Positions 6,574 through 14,310 of a stretch of DNA of 23,364 nucleotides are shown piece by piece (within the stretch, counting starts at the first letter, position 1; every line of letters begins with the position of its first letter). The DNA comes from a virus, in the IMG/VR virus record IMGVR_UViG_3300037245_002605, positions 1 through 23,364 of that record; one strand, given 5' to 3'. A program made the translations under genes and the position numbers. The notes beneath the pieces were generated by a model, which worked only from the letters and a program-made list of their open reading frames with translations, was not told the DNA's origin and did no database searches.

Positions 6574-6887
6574 TGAGCTGGGACGACAACGATTTTCCCG
6601 ATGCGGTTGACCCGGATGACGTGGAATGGATGTTGGTGTCGTGGAAAATCGTGCCCCTGGACGACTGCGATCACTGTGATCGAGATGACTACGGATACGA
6701 GTCCAGGCAGTTCGATCATCTTCCGCCTGGTACGACACTCCCCCAGGCAAGAGCGAAGCTCGCGGAGTACAAGGAGATGCACCGAACGCGCGGGCACAAT
6801 CCGGGGAGGAAGAATCACATCATCTTCTTATGCCGGGTCCAGGAGTATGAGCGGATTTCCGATTTAGGCGGGAACCCAACGCCATGA
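6573..6887 (+). CDS. Hypothetical acidic protein
   Basis: The gene encodes 104 residues from ATG 6573, sharing one base with the preceding stop (TGATG). The N-terminal third is very acidic (DDNDFPDAVDPDD), followed by PLDDCDHCDRDD, whose CxxC could bind metal, then a His- and Arg-containing helical part. I do not recognise the family. It lies between two virion-like genes and overlaps the next by ATGA, so it is probably a virion or assembly accessory. It shares the AT-richer codon use of its neighbours. Confidence 0.6.
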   Translation: MSWDDNDFPDAVDPDDVEWMLVSWKIVPLDDCDHCDRDDYGYESRQFDHLPPGTTLPQARAKLAEYKEMHRTRGHNPGRKNHIIFLCRVQEYERISDLGGNPTP

Positions 6888-7711
6888 CTGAGCTCATTGC
6901 CGCTGGTGGTTGCTACAACTACATGCGCTTCGGGCTCGATGAGGCGGGTGGGGCTACCCGTAATTGGCGCGGGGATAGAGACACCGACCAGCAATTCCAT
7001 GATGCGGAGCAGCTGATCCTCTGCGTCAACTACGACGGCGACGACATGACCATCGCCACGAACGCCACATTCCAAATTGTGTGGCGGAATATAACCGATG
7101 ATGGGAGCTGGACTGATCTGACCTCGAGTGGGGAAATCCGGCTTGCTGCCTCATCGGCGCAAATGGTGGATGGGACTGCGCTGGTTTCCGCTGAACTATC
7201 CGATTCATCCAAGGTGAATTGCACCGGCAAGGGCTGGACCGTTTACGACGCCAACAGCGACGAGCACGTAAACCGAGGCAATCTTACTCAAACGGTGGAC
7301 GATGATGTTCTCTACGAACAGCATTGGGCAATCGACATCACCAACGCGGATGTTATCAATGGCGACGAGTACGAGTTTGCAGTCGTCACCGTTGTTGACG
7401 GAATTATCGGCACGGGGGCGGGGCACCTCACCGTGGTCGTGGCCGGCAAGATCGACGGCACGACAAAGGACGCCGATAGAGGCTCCGCTGTTGTGAGCGT
7501 CCAGGTGACGGCTTACTTGTCCGATGAGGGATCGCCGCCGAAGCCTGTTGGCCCTCCCGTTGCGCAGCTCATCTCGAGCGGTTCCGATGGCACCTATAGT
7601 CTCCAGGAGGGGATCGCCAGCGGGTTCAAGTATTTTCTGCTCTTTTTCAAAGACGATACCAACGATCTCAGCGACGGCTCGCCAGAAGTGACGGCGGTTG
7701 ATCGCGTGTAG
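6884..7711 (+). CDS. Virion protein with carboxypeptidase-regulatory-like C-terminal domain
   Basis: The gene encodes 275 residues from ATG 6884 (ATGA overlap). Residues 1-180 are beta-rich with no named domain I can assign. From about residue 185, 'VAGKIDGTTKDADRG...VSVQVTAYL', then 'SSGSDGTYSLQEG' and 'YFLLFFKDDTNDLSDGSPEVTAV', follow the carboxypeptidase-regulatory or transthyretin-like pattern (a new strand start, conserved S-x-G-x-Y-x-L, then a hydrophobic strand). Such domains are common in fibre and surface proteins. It lies directly before the giant repeat gene, with which it may be assembled. The role is inferred from domain type and place. Confidence 0.65.
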   Translation: MTELIAAGGCYNYMRFGLDEAGGATRNWRGDRDTDQQFHDAEQLILCVNYDGDDMTIATNATFQIVWRNITDDGSWTDLTSSGEIRLAASSAQMVDGTALVSAELSDSSKVNCTGKGWTVYDANSDEHVNRGNLTQTVDDDVLYEQHWAIDITNADVINGDEYEFAVVTVVDGIIGTGAGHLTVVVAGKIDGTTKDADRGSAVVSVQVTAYLSDEGSPPKPVGPPVAQLISSGSDGTYSLQEGIASGFKYFLLFFKDDTNDLSDGSPEVTAVDRV

Positions 7712-7719
7712 AGAGCCCA

Positions 7720-10700
7720 ATGCCTGACCCGATTCAAAACGGGGCACTTCGCACCGAGACCGAAAAAGGCACCGGCAGCGCCCAGGACGGCTCGCTCCGT
7801 ACCGAGGCAGAAAAGGAATCTGTCGCGATGACGCCGGTGGAGACGCCGCTCCGCACTCTCACGCTCACCCTTTTCACCCCTGCCCTGCACACCGGCGTCA
7901 CCGTCGACACGCCGCTCCGCACGCTCACGCTCACCCTTTTCACCCCTGCGTTCCAAAATCCGACGCCGCCGGTGGAGACGCCACTCCTCACCCTCACCCT
8001 CACGCTGTTCACGCCGGCCCTGCACACCGGCGTCACCGTCGACGCGCCGCTCGGCACTCTCACGCTGACGCTGTTGACCCCGAACACGAACCGGGGCGCG
8101 ACCTGGGCGGCGGCGGTAGACACGGCCATCACCGGCCAGGATGTGAGCTCCGACGTGCCCCTGCGGGCCCGCGTGCAGATAAAAATCACGGAGGGCACCG
8201 CCACCACGCCATCGTTCAAATGGCAATCGCAGAAGAACGCCGACGCCTGGCAAGACGTGACGGCGAGCTCGAGCAACGTCCAGACCCGGGCGACCGCCTG
8301 GTACGCGGATGGGGATGATTGCGCGGTCAAACTGCTGGGTGGGGGTGACACGCTCATCACCAACAACAACGCCGCCGAGGAGTCCACCGGCGTATTCCAG
8401 CTCCCCGTTGACTTCACGGTCGGCGACATTATCGAGGCCGAGGTTTCGTTTTTATTGATCTCCGCCGATCTGCTTGAACTCGACGACATTAAGCTGCGCG
8501 TGGTCGAGGGTGACGGCACGGCGTTCGCAACCTACACCTCCACGCCGACGTTTACCGACGTAGCCCAGGGCGCCGAAGTAATCATTGAGGCGCCGCTGCG
8601 CACTCTGACCCTGACGCTCTTGACCCCGAGCTCCTTGGCGACGGGCGTCGAGCTCGAGGCGCCGCTGCGCACCTTGACGCTCACCCTGCTCACGCCGGCC
8701 CTGCACACCGGCGTCACGGTCGACACGCCCCTGGCCACTCTGACCCTGACGCTGCTCACCCCCGCCGTGCACACCGGCGTCACCGTCGACACGCCGCTCC
8801 GTACCCTTACCCTGACGTTGTTGACGCCGGCGGTCCTCACGGGGGTCGCCCTCGATACCCCGCTCCACACGTTGACGCTCACGCTGCTGACGCCAGGGGT
8901 TGCAATAGGGGTGTCTGCGACCTCGCCATTGCAAACCCTCACGTTGACGCTGCTGACCCCGGCCCTGAATACCGGCGTCACGGTCGACCCCCCGCTCAAC
9001 ACGTTGACGCTCACCCTCTTGGTGCCCGCCCTCGAGACCGGCGTCACGGTGGTGGTGCCGCTCAATACGCTGACCTTGACGCTGCTCACCCCGAGCTCCG
9101 TGGCCACCGGCGTCGAGCTTGAGGCGCCGCTGCGCACGCTGACGCTCACCTTGCTGACGCCGGCCGTCGAGACTGGCGCCTCGACGAGCTCGCCGCTGCT
9201 CACCCTCACCCTGGTGCTGTTCACGCCATCGACCAACTTCGGTGTGGCGGTCGATGCGCCCTTGCGCACCCTGACGCTCACGCTGCTCACGCCGGCGGTC
9301 GAGACCGGCGTCACCGTGTTGGCTCCGCTCGACACCCTGACCCTGGTCAACCTGACGCCCAGCTCGGTGGGGATCGGCGTCACGCTGACGTCACCGGCTC
9401 TCGGATTGACGCTCACATTGCTCGCCCCCGACGTGCACACCGGCGTCACGGTGGTCGCCCCGCTGCGCACTCTCACCCTGACGCTGCTCACGCCATCGAC
9501 CAATTTCGGGGTGGCCGTGGATGTGCCGCTCAAGACCCTGACATTGACGCTTCTGGTGCCCACGGTAGCCAGCGGTGTGACGGTAGCGGCCCCGCTGCGC
9601 ACCCTGACGCTCACGTTGCTCACGCCCAGCTCGGTGGCCATCGGGGTGGCGCTGACGTCTCCGGCCCTGGGGCTCACGCTCACCCTGTTGACCCCCGACG
9701 TGCACACGGGCGTCACCGCGACCGCGCCGCTCAAGACGCTGACGCTGACTTTGTTCACCCCGGCCGTGGGCTTCGGTGTTGTCGTCCAGGCGCCGCTCAA
9801 GACGCTGACGTTGACCTTGCTGACGCCGGTCGTGCACACCGGCGTCACGGTGGTTGCGCCGCTGGGTACCCTGACGCTTTCCCTCTTGGTGCCCTCGGTG
9901 GCCGGCGGTGCTTCGGCGACCGCGCCTCTCAAGACGCTCACGCTGTCGCTGTTGACGCCGGCGGTGCACACCGGCGTCACGGCCAGCGCCCCGCTCAAGA
10001 CCCTGACATTGACGTTACTGACGCCGGCCTTGTTCACGGGTGTCACCGTCGACGCCCCGCTCAAGACCCTGACGCTGACCCTGCTCGAGCCCGCCGCCGA
10101 GACCGGCGTCACGGTAGCGGCCCCGCTCAAGACCCTGACGCTCTCGCTCGGAACGCCGACGGTCGGGATCGGCGCGCTGGTCACGGCCCCGCTCGCCACG
10201 CTGACGCTGACCCTGCTCGAGCCGTCGGTGGAAACCGCCCAGGGGGTGGAGCTCGAGGCCCCGCTCAAGACGCTGACGCTCACCCTGTTCGGGCCATCGC
10301 TCGCCGGCATCCGCGTCGACGCGCCACTCAAGAGTTTCCCGCTCGAGCTCCTGGTGCCAACGGTCAGCGCCGGCGGCGTCACCATAAGGCCCCAGGCGCT
10401 CACCCTGAGCCTGGTGCTGTTCGCCCCGACCGTGGGCGCCATCGCGGTCCCGCTGCTCTCGAAAACGCTCACCCTGCATGTACCGAGCGTGTTCTCGGGC
10501 GTCACCAACACGGTGGTCGAGGCCCCGCTGCGCACCCTGACGCTGACCCTGTTCGCGCCCTCGCACACCATCCTGGTGCCCGACGTTTTCTTCTTCTTCC
10601 TCAACCTGCTCGAGCCCACGGTGGCGGCCGGTGCCGGGATCGCTGCCCCGCTGAAATCGTTCCCCCTCGAGCTCTTTGCGCCGACGGTCGAGATCGAGCT

Positions 10701-11112
10701 CGTCGTCGAGGCGCCGCTCCACACCCTGACGCTCACGTTGTTGACGCCGGCGGTGGTGGCCAACGACGACGTGGTGCTCGAGGCGCCGCTGCTCACCAAG
10801 ACGATCACCCTCCTCACGCCGACGGTCGCCACGGGCGCCCTGGTCGAAACCCCGCTGCGCACGCTCACGCTCGAGCTGTTCGCGCCAAGCGTGGTCGCCG
10901 ATCCGAACCTGGTGGTCGTGGAGGCGGCGCTCAAGACGTTCAACCTGGTCCTGTTCCCGCCGGTTGCCGACGTCGGTGTGCCTACCTCGGCCGGTGATGG
11001 GGTTGCGCTGCTTTCAATATCGGTCGGTTCGACGATGCTCGACGGTGCCATCGGATCGAAAATGATTACTGCAACCGCCGGCAGCACCATGACCCAGGCG
11101 AGGGCTGGCTAA
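7720..11112 (+). CDS. Giant repeat protein with about 40 PLxTLTLTLLTP units
   Basis: The gene encodes 1130 residues from ATG 7720, eight bases after the preceding gene. The N-terminus (1-41) holds two short copies of an NGALRTETEK-like motif. Repeats 1-4 (residues 42-121) and 5-40 (291-1089) have the form (A/T)PL-x-TLTLTLLTP-x-V-x-TGVTVD, mostly 22 residues. Units 5-28 are very uniform, while 29-40 vary in length and sequence. Residues 122-290 are an inserted beta domain of a type seen in phage virion proteins (WAAAVDTAITG, RARVQIKI, AEVSFLLI). The tail (1090-1130) is Ser/Thr/Met-rich. There is no signal peptide. Alternating Leu/Thr and fixed Pro and Gly suggest a fibrous beta-structure, perhaps a fibre or decoration; fold and role are inferred. 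Confidence 0.85.
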   Translation: MPDPIQNGALRTETEKGTGSAQDGSLRTEAEKESVAMTPVETPLRTLTLTLFTPALHTGVTVDTPLRTLTLTLFTPAFQNPTPPVETPLLTLTLTLFTPALHTGVTVDAPLGTLTLTLLTPNTNRGATWAAAVDTAITGQDVSSDVPLRARVQIKITEGTATTPSFKWQSQKNADAWQDVTASSSNVQTRATAWYADGDDCAVKLLGGGDTLITNNNAAEESTGVFQLPVDFTVGDIIEAEVSFLLISADLLELDDIKLRVVEGDGTAFATYTSTPTFTDVAQGAEVIIEAPLRTLTLTLLTPSSLATGVELEAPLRTLTLTLLTPALHTGVTVDTPLATLTLTLLTPAVHTGVTVDTPLRTLTLTLLTPAVLTGVALDTPLHTLTLTLLTPGVAIGVSATSPLQTLTLTLLTPALNTGVTVDPPLNTLTLTLLVPALETGVTVVVPLNTLTLTLLTPSSVATGVELEAPLRTLTLTLLTPAVETGASTSSPLLTLTLVLFTPSTNFGVAVDAPLRTLTLTLLTPAVETGVTVLAPLDTLTLVNLTPSSVGIGVTLTSPALGLTLTLLAPDVHTGVTVVAPLRTLTLTLLTPSTNFGVAVDVPLKTLTLTLLVPTVASGVTVAAPLRTLTLTLLTPSSVAIGVALTSPALGLTLTLLTPDVHTGVTATAPLKTLTLTLFTPAVGFGVVVQAPLKTLTLTLLTPVVHTGVTVVAPLGTLTLSLLVPSVAGGASATAPLKTLTLSLLTPAVHTGVTASAPLKTLTLTLLTPALFTGVTVDAPLKTLTLTLLEPAAETGVTVAAPLKTLTLSLGTPTVGIGALVTAPLATLTLTLLEPSVETAQGVELEAPLKTLTLTLFGPSLAGIRVDAPLKSFPLELLVPTVSAGGVTIRPQALTLSLVLFAPTVGAIAVPLLSKTLTLHVPSVFSGVTNTVVEAPLRTLTLTLFAPSHTILVPDVFFFFLNLLEPTVAAGAGIAAPLKSFPLELFAPTVEIELVVEAPLHTLTLTLLTPAVVANDDVVLEAPLLTKTITLLTPTVATGALVETPLRTLTLELFAPSVVADPNLVVVEAALKTFNLVLFPPVADVGVPTSAGDGVALLSISVGSTMLDGAIGSKMITATAGSTMTQARAG
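7843..8082 (+). repeat. Repeat block A: units 1-4 of the TLTLTLLTP array
   Basis: Four in-frame units of about 66 bp (one of 69 bp; the fourth is cut after its Pro by the inserted domain) encode residues 42-121. Units 1 and 3 share near-identical DNA over the TGCACACCGGCGTCACCGTC segment, suggesting recent copying. Confidence 0.9.
8590..10986 (+). repeat. Repeat block B: units 5-40 of the TLTLTLLTP array
   Basis: Thirty-six in-frame units encode residues 291-1089. Lengths are 22 residues in most and 19-25 in the others. Units 14-17 (9190-9456) and 18-21 (9457-9723) form two adjacent 267-bp higher-order copies: both begin with STNFGVAVD-bearing units and end with SPALGLTLTLL units. DNA of the copies differs at many synonymous sites. 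Confidence 0.9.
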
Positions 11113-11957
11113 TGCCTGAACCACGACCGCGGGGATGGGCGGATTTGACGCCTTCGATGCTCCGGGCCCACGAGCTCGATTGGCGGGGGCCGCTCAAAGG
11201 AGCGACGATCGCCCCGGGCTCCGTTGGCTGGGCATCCGAGCCCTCGGGCCTGACCTTCACCAGCCTGACCATTGCCGGGGATCGCACCCTCGTCGACATC
11301 AGCCACCCGGCCACTACTCACCCCATCGACTACTTGGTGCGCTGCAAGTTGACCGACTCTGCGGGCTTCATCCACGAGACCGAGCCCCCCATCGAGCTCC
11401 GCGTCACGCCTGGCGGTGCCTACGACGGGGAGCTGTTGATGAATTGCCCGCTGCTCGAAGTGCCGACCAAGATCCTCAGTCTGGTGTTGCTCGTGCCGTC
11501 ATTTGAGAACCCGGACACGCCACCGGGAGAAGTGCCGAGCGGGGGATTCACTTACGAATCTATCCGTTTCCCCGGGTCCGATCATTCGATTCCACTTTTC
11601 GATTTCGGTGATCGGACGCAGGAGCGCGACTGGTCATTGACCTATGTGGAAGCGATGTCCGGGGGTGAGGTATGGGAGACTTTGGATGGATTTGTAAGCG
11701 TGCAGTTCATCGACACTCCGACGTACCCGGATGCAACCAGTGGATGTGGCCCGGGGCCGGGTGGTGCTTTCCCAACGCCCGACGGCTATACAATATTCAA
11801 GTGGGAGGTAACTGGAACCCCTCGTGATGACGAAACAACGCCAACAGACCTCACGCTCAATATCCGGCTCACGGCGACCGATGAACTGATTGAGACCGCT
11901 ATCGGGACGCATTGCGCAAGTTTCCCCTTCGAGTTCGACGTATGGTGGATCCCTTGA
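11112..11957 (+). CDS. Ig-like virion protein with a fused AT-rich C-terminal domain
   Basis: The gene encodes 281 residues, starting at ATG 11112 within TAATG, the stop of the giant repeat gene. Residues 1-103 are an Ig-like domain of a type common in small phage proteins (DWRGPLKGATI, GWASEPSGLTFTSLTI, HPIDYLVRCKLTDSAGFIHETEPPIELRV in outline) and are paralogous to the next gene. Residues 117-138 hold one degenerate copy of the giant protein's repeat (VPTKILSLVLLVPSF). The C-terminal half (140-281) is a further beta-rich domain with two late cysteines and visibly AT-richer codon use. The layout suggests that the repeat unit joined two modules. A fibre or decoration role is likely. Confidence 0.7.
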   Translation: MPEPRPRGWADLTPSMLRAHELDWRGPLKGATIAPGSVGWASEPSGLTFTSLTIAGDRTLVDISHPATTHPIDYLVRCKLTDSAGFIHETEPPIELRVTPGGAYDGELLMNCPLLEVPTKILSLVLLVPSFENPDTPPGEVPSGGFTYESIRFPGSDHSIPLFDFGDRTQERDWSLTYVEAMSGGEVWETLDGFVSVQFIDTPTYPDATSGCGPGPGGAFPTPDGYTIFKWEVTGTPRDDETTPTDLTLNIRLTATDELIETAIGTHCASFPFEFDVWWIP

Positions 11958-11975
11958 CGTTGATGAGGACTTAAC

Positions 11976-12284
11976 ATGGCAACCCCAAGACCGCGCGTGT
12001 GGAGCGACATGAGCTCCAACGAGCTCCGCGAACACTTCCTCGAGTGGCGAGCGCCGCTGCGCGGTGCCAGGATTTGCACCGTTGCTTGGGCTACGGAACC
12101 CGCCGGCCCGACGTTCTCGAACCTTCGGGTGCAGGGCACCAGGACCGTCGTCGACATCACCGCGCCGGCCATCGGCGCCAAGATCCGTTACGCCATACGG
12201 TGCAAAATGCTCGATACTTCGGGCCACACTCACGAGACCGAGCCGGCAGTAGAGCTCACGGTACGACCAGGTGGAAATTTCTAA
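11976..12284 (+). CDS. Ig-like small virion protein, paralogue of the previous N-terminal domain
   Basis: The gene encodes 102 residues from ATG 11976 with GAGGA upstream. It aligns over its whole length with residues 1-103 of the preceding protein: PRPRVWSDMSSNEL, LEWRAPLRGARI, WATEPAGPTFSNL, YAIRCKMLDTSGHTHETEP, VELTVRPGG. The pattern is that of small Ig-like phage proteins, in which a Trp-rich strand is followed by a 'Y.(V/I)...(L/T)..G' strand. This pair is a tandem duplication with a C-terminal extension added to one copy. Its role is probably virion surface or assembly; no enzyme motif is present. Confidence 0.7.
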   Translation: MATPRPRVWSDMSSNELREHFLEWRAPLRGARICTVAWATEPAGPTFSNLRVQGTRTVVDITAPAIGAKIRYAIRCKMLDTSGHTHETEPAVELTVRPGGNF

Positions 12285-12573
12285 CGTCGTTACAGGACCA
12301 TCCGGCTCCTCGCTGGGTGCGTCGATCCCTGTGAAACGCGCGATTGAGGCCGCTCTCCAGATGCACGGAGTTCAGGATCTCGCGCGCGTGACACGCTCCG
12401 TTTTCTCAGACATTCACGGTCAATTCGCCGTCACCCTCGAGTTCCCGGAAGCGAAATATCACCGCTTCCTGGCGGGCCCAGGGCAAGCGCGCGCCGTGAC
12501 GGAGGGCGTCATGCGAGAGTACGACCGGGATTACCCGGACAGACTCCCGGGTAGTGTGATGCGCGGGCTATAG
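12271..12573 (+). CDS. Hypothetical protein upstream of the terminase genes
   Basis: The gene encodes 100 residues. GTG 12271 is the first in-frame start and overlaps the previous gene by 14 bases; no strong ribosome site precedes it, and a downstream GTG (codon 22) is an alternative. The sequence has an N-terminal Gly/Ser-rich part, a helix (KRAIEAALQMHGV), a beta segment (QFAVTLEFPE) and a charged helical end. I do not recognise the family. It ends in CTATAG, where the ATA could be the start of the small terminase, so it is probably coupled to packaging gene expression. Confidence 0.6.
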   Translation: MEISNVVTGPSGSSLGASIPVKRAIEAALQMHGVQDLARVTRSVFSDIHGQFAVTLEFPEAKYHRFLAGPGQARAVTEGVMREYDRDYPDRLPGSVMRGL

Positions 12574-12968
12574 CGCGCCGGCCACGCTACAACCGCGCCA
12601 TGCCCGACCAGGTGCTCAGGCACATGGCGAACGGTGCCGGCATCAAGGAGCTCGCGCACTATCTCCGGGTGAGCCGGCAGACGGTCTACGACTGGTGTGA
12701 TCCCAAGTCCAAGCAGTATCACCGTCCGTTCGCCCAGGCCGTGGAGCTCGGCCGCGAGCTCTCCGAAGCCTGGTGGATGCGCTACGGGCGCCTCGCCATG
12801 ATGGGCAAGGTGGCGCACGGCCCGCCGGCCTTCTGGATTTTCAACATGAAAAACCGCTTTGGCTGGCGTGACCGGGTGGAGATCGCCGGCACCGAGGATG
12901 CGCCGCTGACCGTGACGTTGAAAAATTACGAGTCGGCGGTCAAACCTCACCTGGAGATTGTGAAATAG
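12570..12968 (+). CDS. terS: Terminase small subunit, probable ATA start
   Basis: This protein recognises phage DNA for packaging and is partner of the large terminase. From ATG 12600 it has 122 residues, but the frame is open upstream with ARRPRYNRAM before that Met, which is the usual N-terminus of this family (MARPxxY then a helix). The only start-like codon in reach is ATA 12570, overlapping the upstream TAG (ATAG), giving 132 residues. A helix-turn-helix lies at about residues 25-44 (IKELAHYLRVSRQTVYDW). The C-terminal part has the Trp-rich FWIFNMKNRFGWRDR motif also typical of small terminases. If ATA is not used, the start is 12600. Confidence 0.75.
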   Translation: MARRPRYNRAMPDQVLRHMANGAGIKELAHYLRVSRQTVYDWCDPKSKQYHRPFAQAVELGRELSEAWWMRYGRLAMMGKVAHGPPAFWIFNMKNRFGWRDRVEIAGTEDAPLTVTLKNYESAVKPHLEIVK

Positions 12969-14308
12969 AGATCCCCAACGATTGGGATCCCCGGTGGTAT
13001 CAACTGCCGCTCTGGCAATTCATGGCGGCGGGCGGTGCGCGGGGGAAACGTGCGTGTGAAGTCGCTCACCGTCGCTGGGGGAAAGACGACGTGGCGATGA
13101 ACTTCATTGCCCACGAGTCGTTTAACCGGGTCGGCACCTATTGGCACATGCTCCCGGCGGCCACCCAGGCGCGCAAGGTGGTGTGGGATTCCATCAACAA
13201 GCGTGGCCACCGGCGTATCGACCAGGCGTTCCCGCATGCCATCCGCAAGGGGCAGGCGAACAAAACCGAGATGAAGATCGAGCTCGTCAACGGCTCGATA
13301 TACCAGTGTGTGGGGAGCGACCACTTCGAGAGTTTGCTTGGCGCCAACCCGGTCGGCATCGTGTTCTCCGAGTGGCAGCGCGCCAACCCCGCGGCCTGGG
13401 CGTATCTGCGTCCCATCCTGCGGGAAAACGGCGGCTGGGCGATCTGGATTTACACCCCCTTCGGCCGCAACCACGGCAAGACCACGTTCGACACGTTCAC
13501 GCGCCTGCAGGCCGAGGGCAATCCGCGGTACTACGCGGAAATCTCGAGCATCCGCGAGACCCACGAGCTCGACGCCGCCGCCATCCAGGAGGAGCGCGAT
13601 GAGGGGATGAGCGAGGCCATGATCGAGCAGGAGTATTACTGTTCGTTCACCGCGCCAACCGAGGGCGCCTACTACGCCAAGGAGCTCGCCAAGCTCGAGG
13701 CCGCCGGCCACATTGGCAACTTTCCCCACGACACGGTGCTGCCCGTGCACACGGCATGGGACATCGGCTTCGGGGATTCGACCGCAATCTGGTTTTTTCA
13801 GCTGGTGCCGTTCTCGAACGCGGTGCACTTCATCGACTACTATCAGGCCGAGGGCGAGGGCCTGGCGCATTACGCCCGCGCCATTCAATCGCGCGCGCTG
13901 GAAAAGGGCTATCTTTACGGGGAGCACATTGCACCCCACGACATTGAGGGCGGCGAGTGGACGGTCGGCGAATCGAAGAATGCCCGCGCGAAGAAGTTCG
14001 GCATCAAGTTCGTGGTCAACCCCCGCGTCCAGAGCAAGGACGAGACCATCGAGGCGGTGCGCGTGGCGCTGCCGGCGTGTCGCTTCCACAAAGCAACCTG
14101 CCAGGTGGGCCTCGACGCCCTGTGGACCTACCACAAGAAGTGGAACGACAAGATGCGCGCCTGGAGTGATCGCCCGGAGCACGACTGGGCGAGCGATGGC
14201 GCCGATGCGTTCGGCGAGTTTGCAAAACGGTTTAACTGGCTGCGGCGCCGGATGGGCCGCAAGAAACGCTCGGCACCCCCCGCTGCCGGCGACTGGATGG
14301 GAACCTGA
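12965..14308 (+). CDS. terL: Terminase large subunit, probable ATA start
   Basis: This is the ATPase-nuclease motor that packages DNA into the procapsid through the portal. Motifs, numbered from ATA 12965 (447 residues): Walker A-like HRRWGKDD at 35-42, an acidic Walker B-type strand VGIVFSEW, YTPFGRNHG as coupling motif, then nuclease Asp in AWDIGFGDST and Asp in HDWASDGADAF. The first ATG is 13022, but that start would lose NDWDPRWYQLPLWQF, a conserved N-terminal segment in this family. No ATG, GTG or TTG exists in the open frame between 12893 and 13022. ATA 12965 overlaps the small terminase's TAG. The shorter 428-residue form is the fallback. Confidence 0.85.
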   Translation: MEIPNDWDPRWYQLPLWQFMAAGGARGKRACEVAHRRWGKDDVAMNFIAHESFNRVGTYWHMLPAATQARKVVWDSINKRGHRRIDQAFPHAIRKGQANKTEMKIELVNGSIYQCVGSDHFESLLGANPVGIVFSEWQRANPAAWAYLRPILRENGGWAIWIYTPFGRNHGKTTFDTFTRLQAEGNPRYYAEISSIRETHELDAAAIQEERDEGMSEAMIEQEYYCSFTAPTEGAYYAKELAKLEAAGHIGNFPHDTVLPVHTAWDIGFGDSTAIWFFQLVPFSNAVHFIDYYQAEGEGLAHYARAIQSRALEKGYLYGEHIAPHDIEGGEWTVGESKNARAKKFGIKFVVNPRVQSKDETIEAVRVALPACRFHKATCQVGLDALWTYHKKWNDKMRAWSDRPEHDWASDGADAFGEFAKRFNWLRRRMGRKKRSAPPAAGDWMGT

Positions 14309-14310
14309 CA

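Noticed and set aside
8532-11090. An 852-codon open frame antisense to the giant repeat gene
   Set aside because: It mirrors the repeats and stays open because the sense codons (CTC, ACC, GTC and similar) have no stop in complement. It has no ribosome site and a low-complexity Ser/Val/Arg product.
12944-12970. Programmed frameshift fusing small and large terminase
   Set aside because: The codons before the stop (GTG AAA TAG) give no good slippery site for a -1 shift. A stop-start overlap explains both terminase junctions better.
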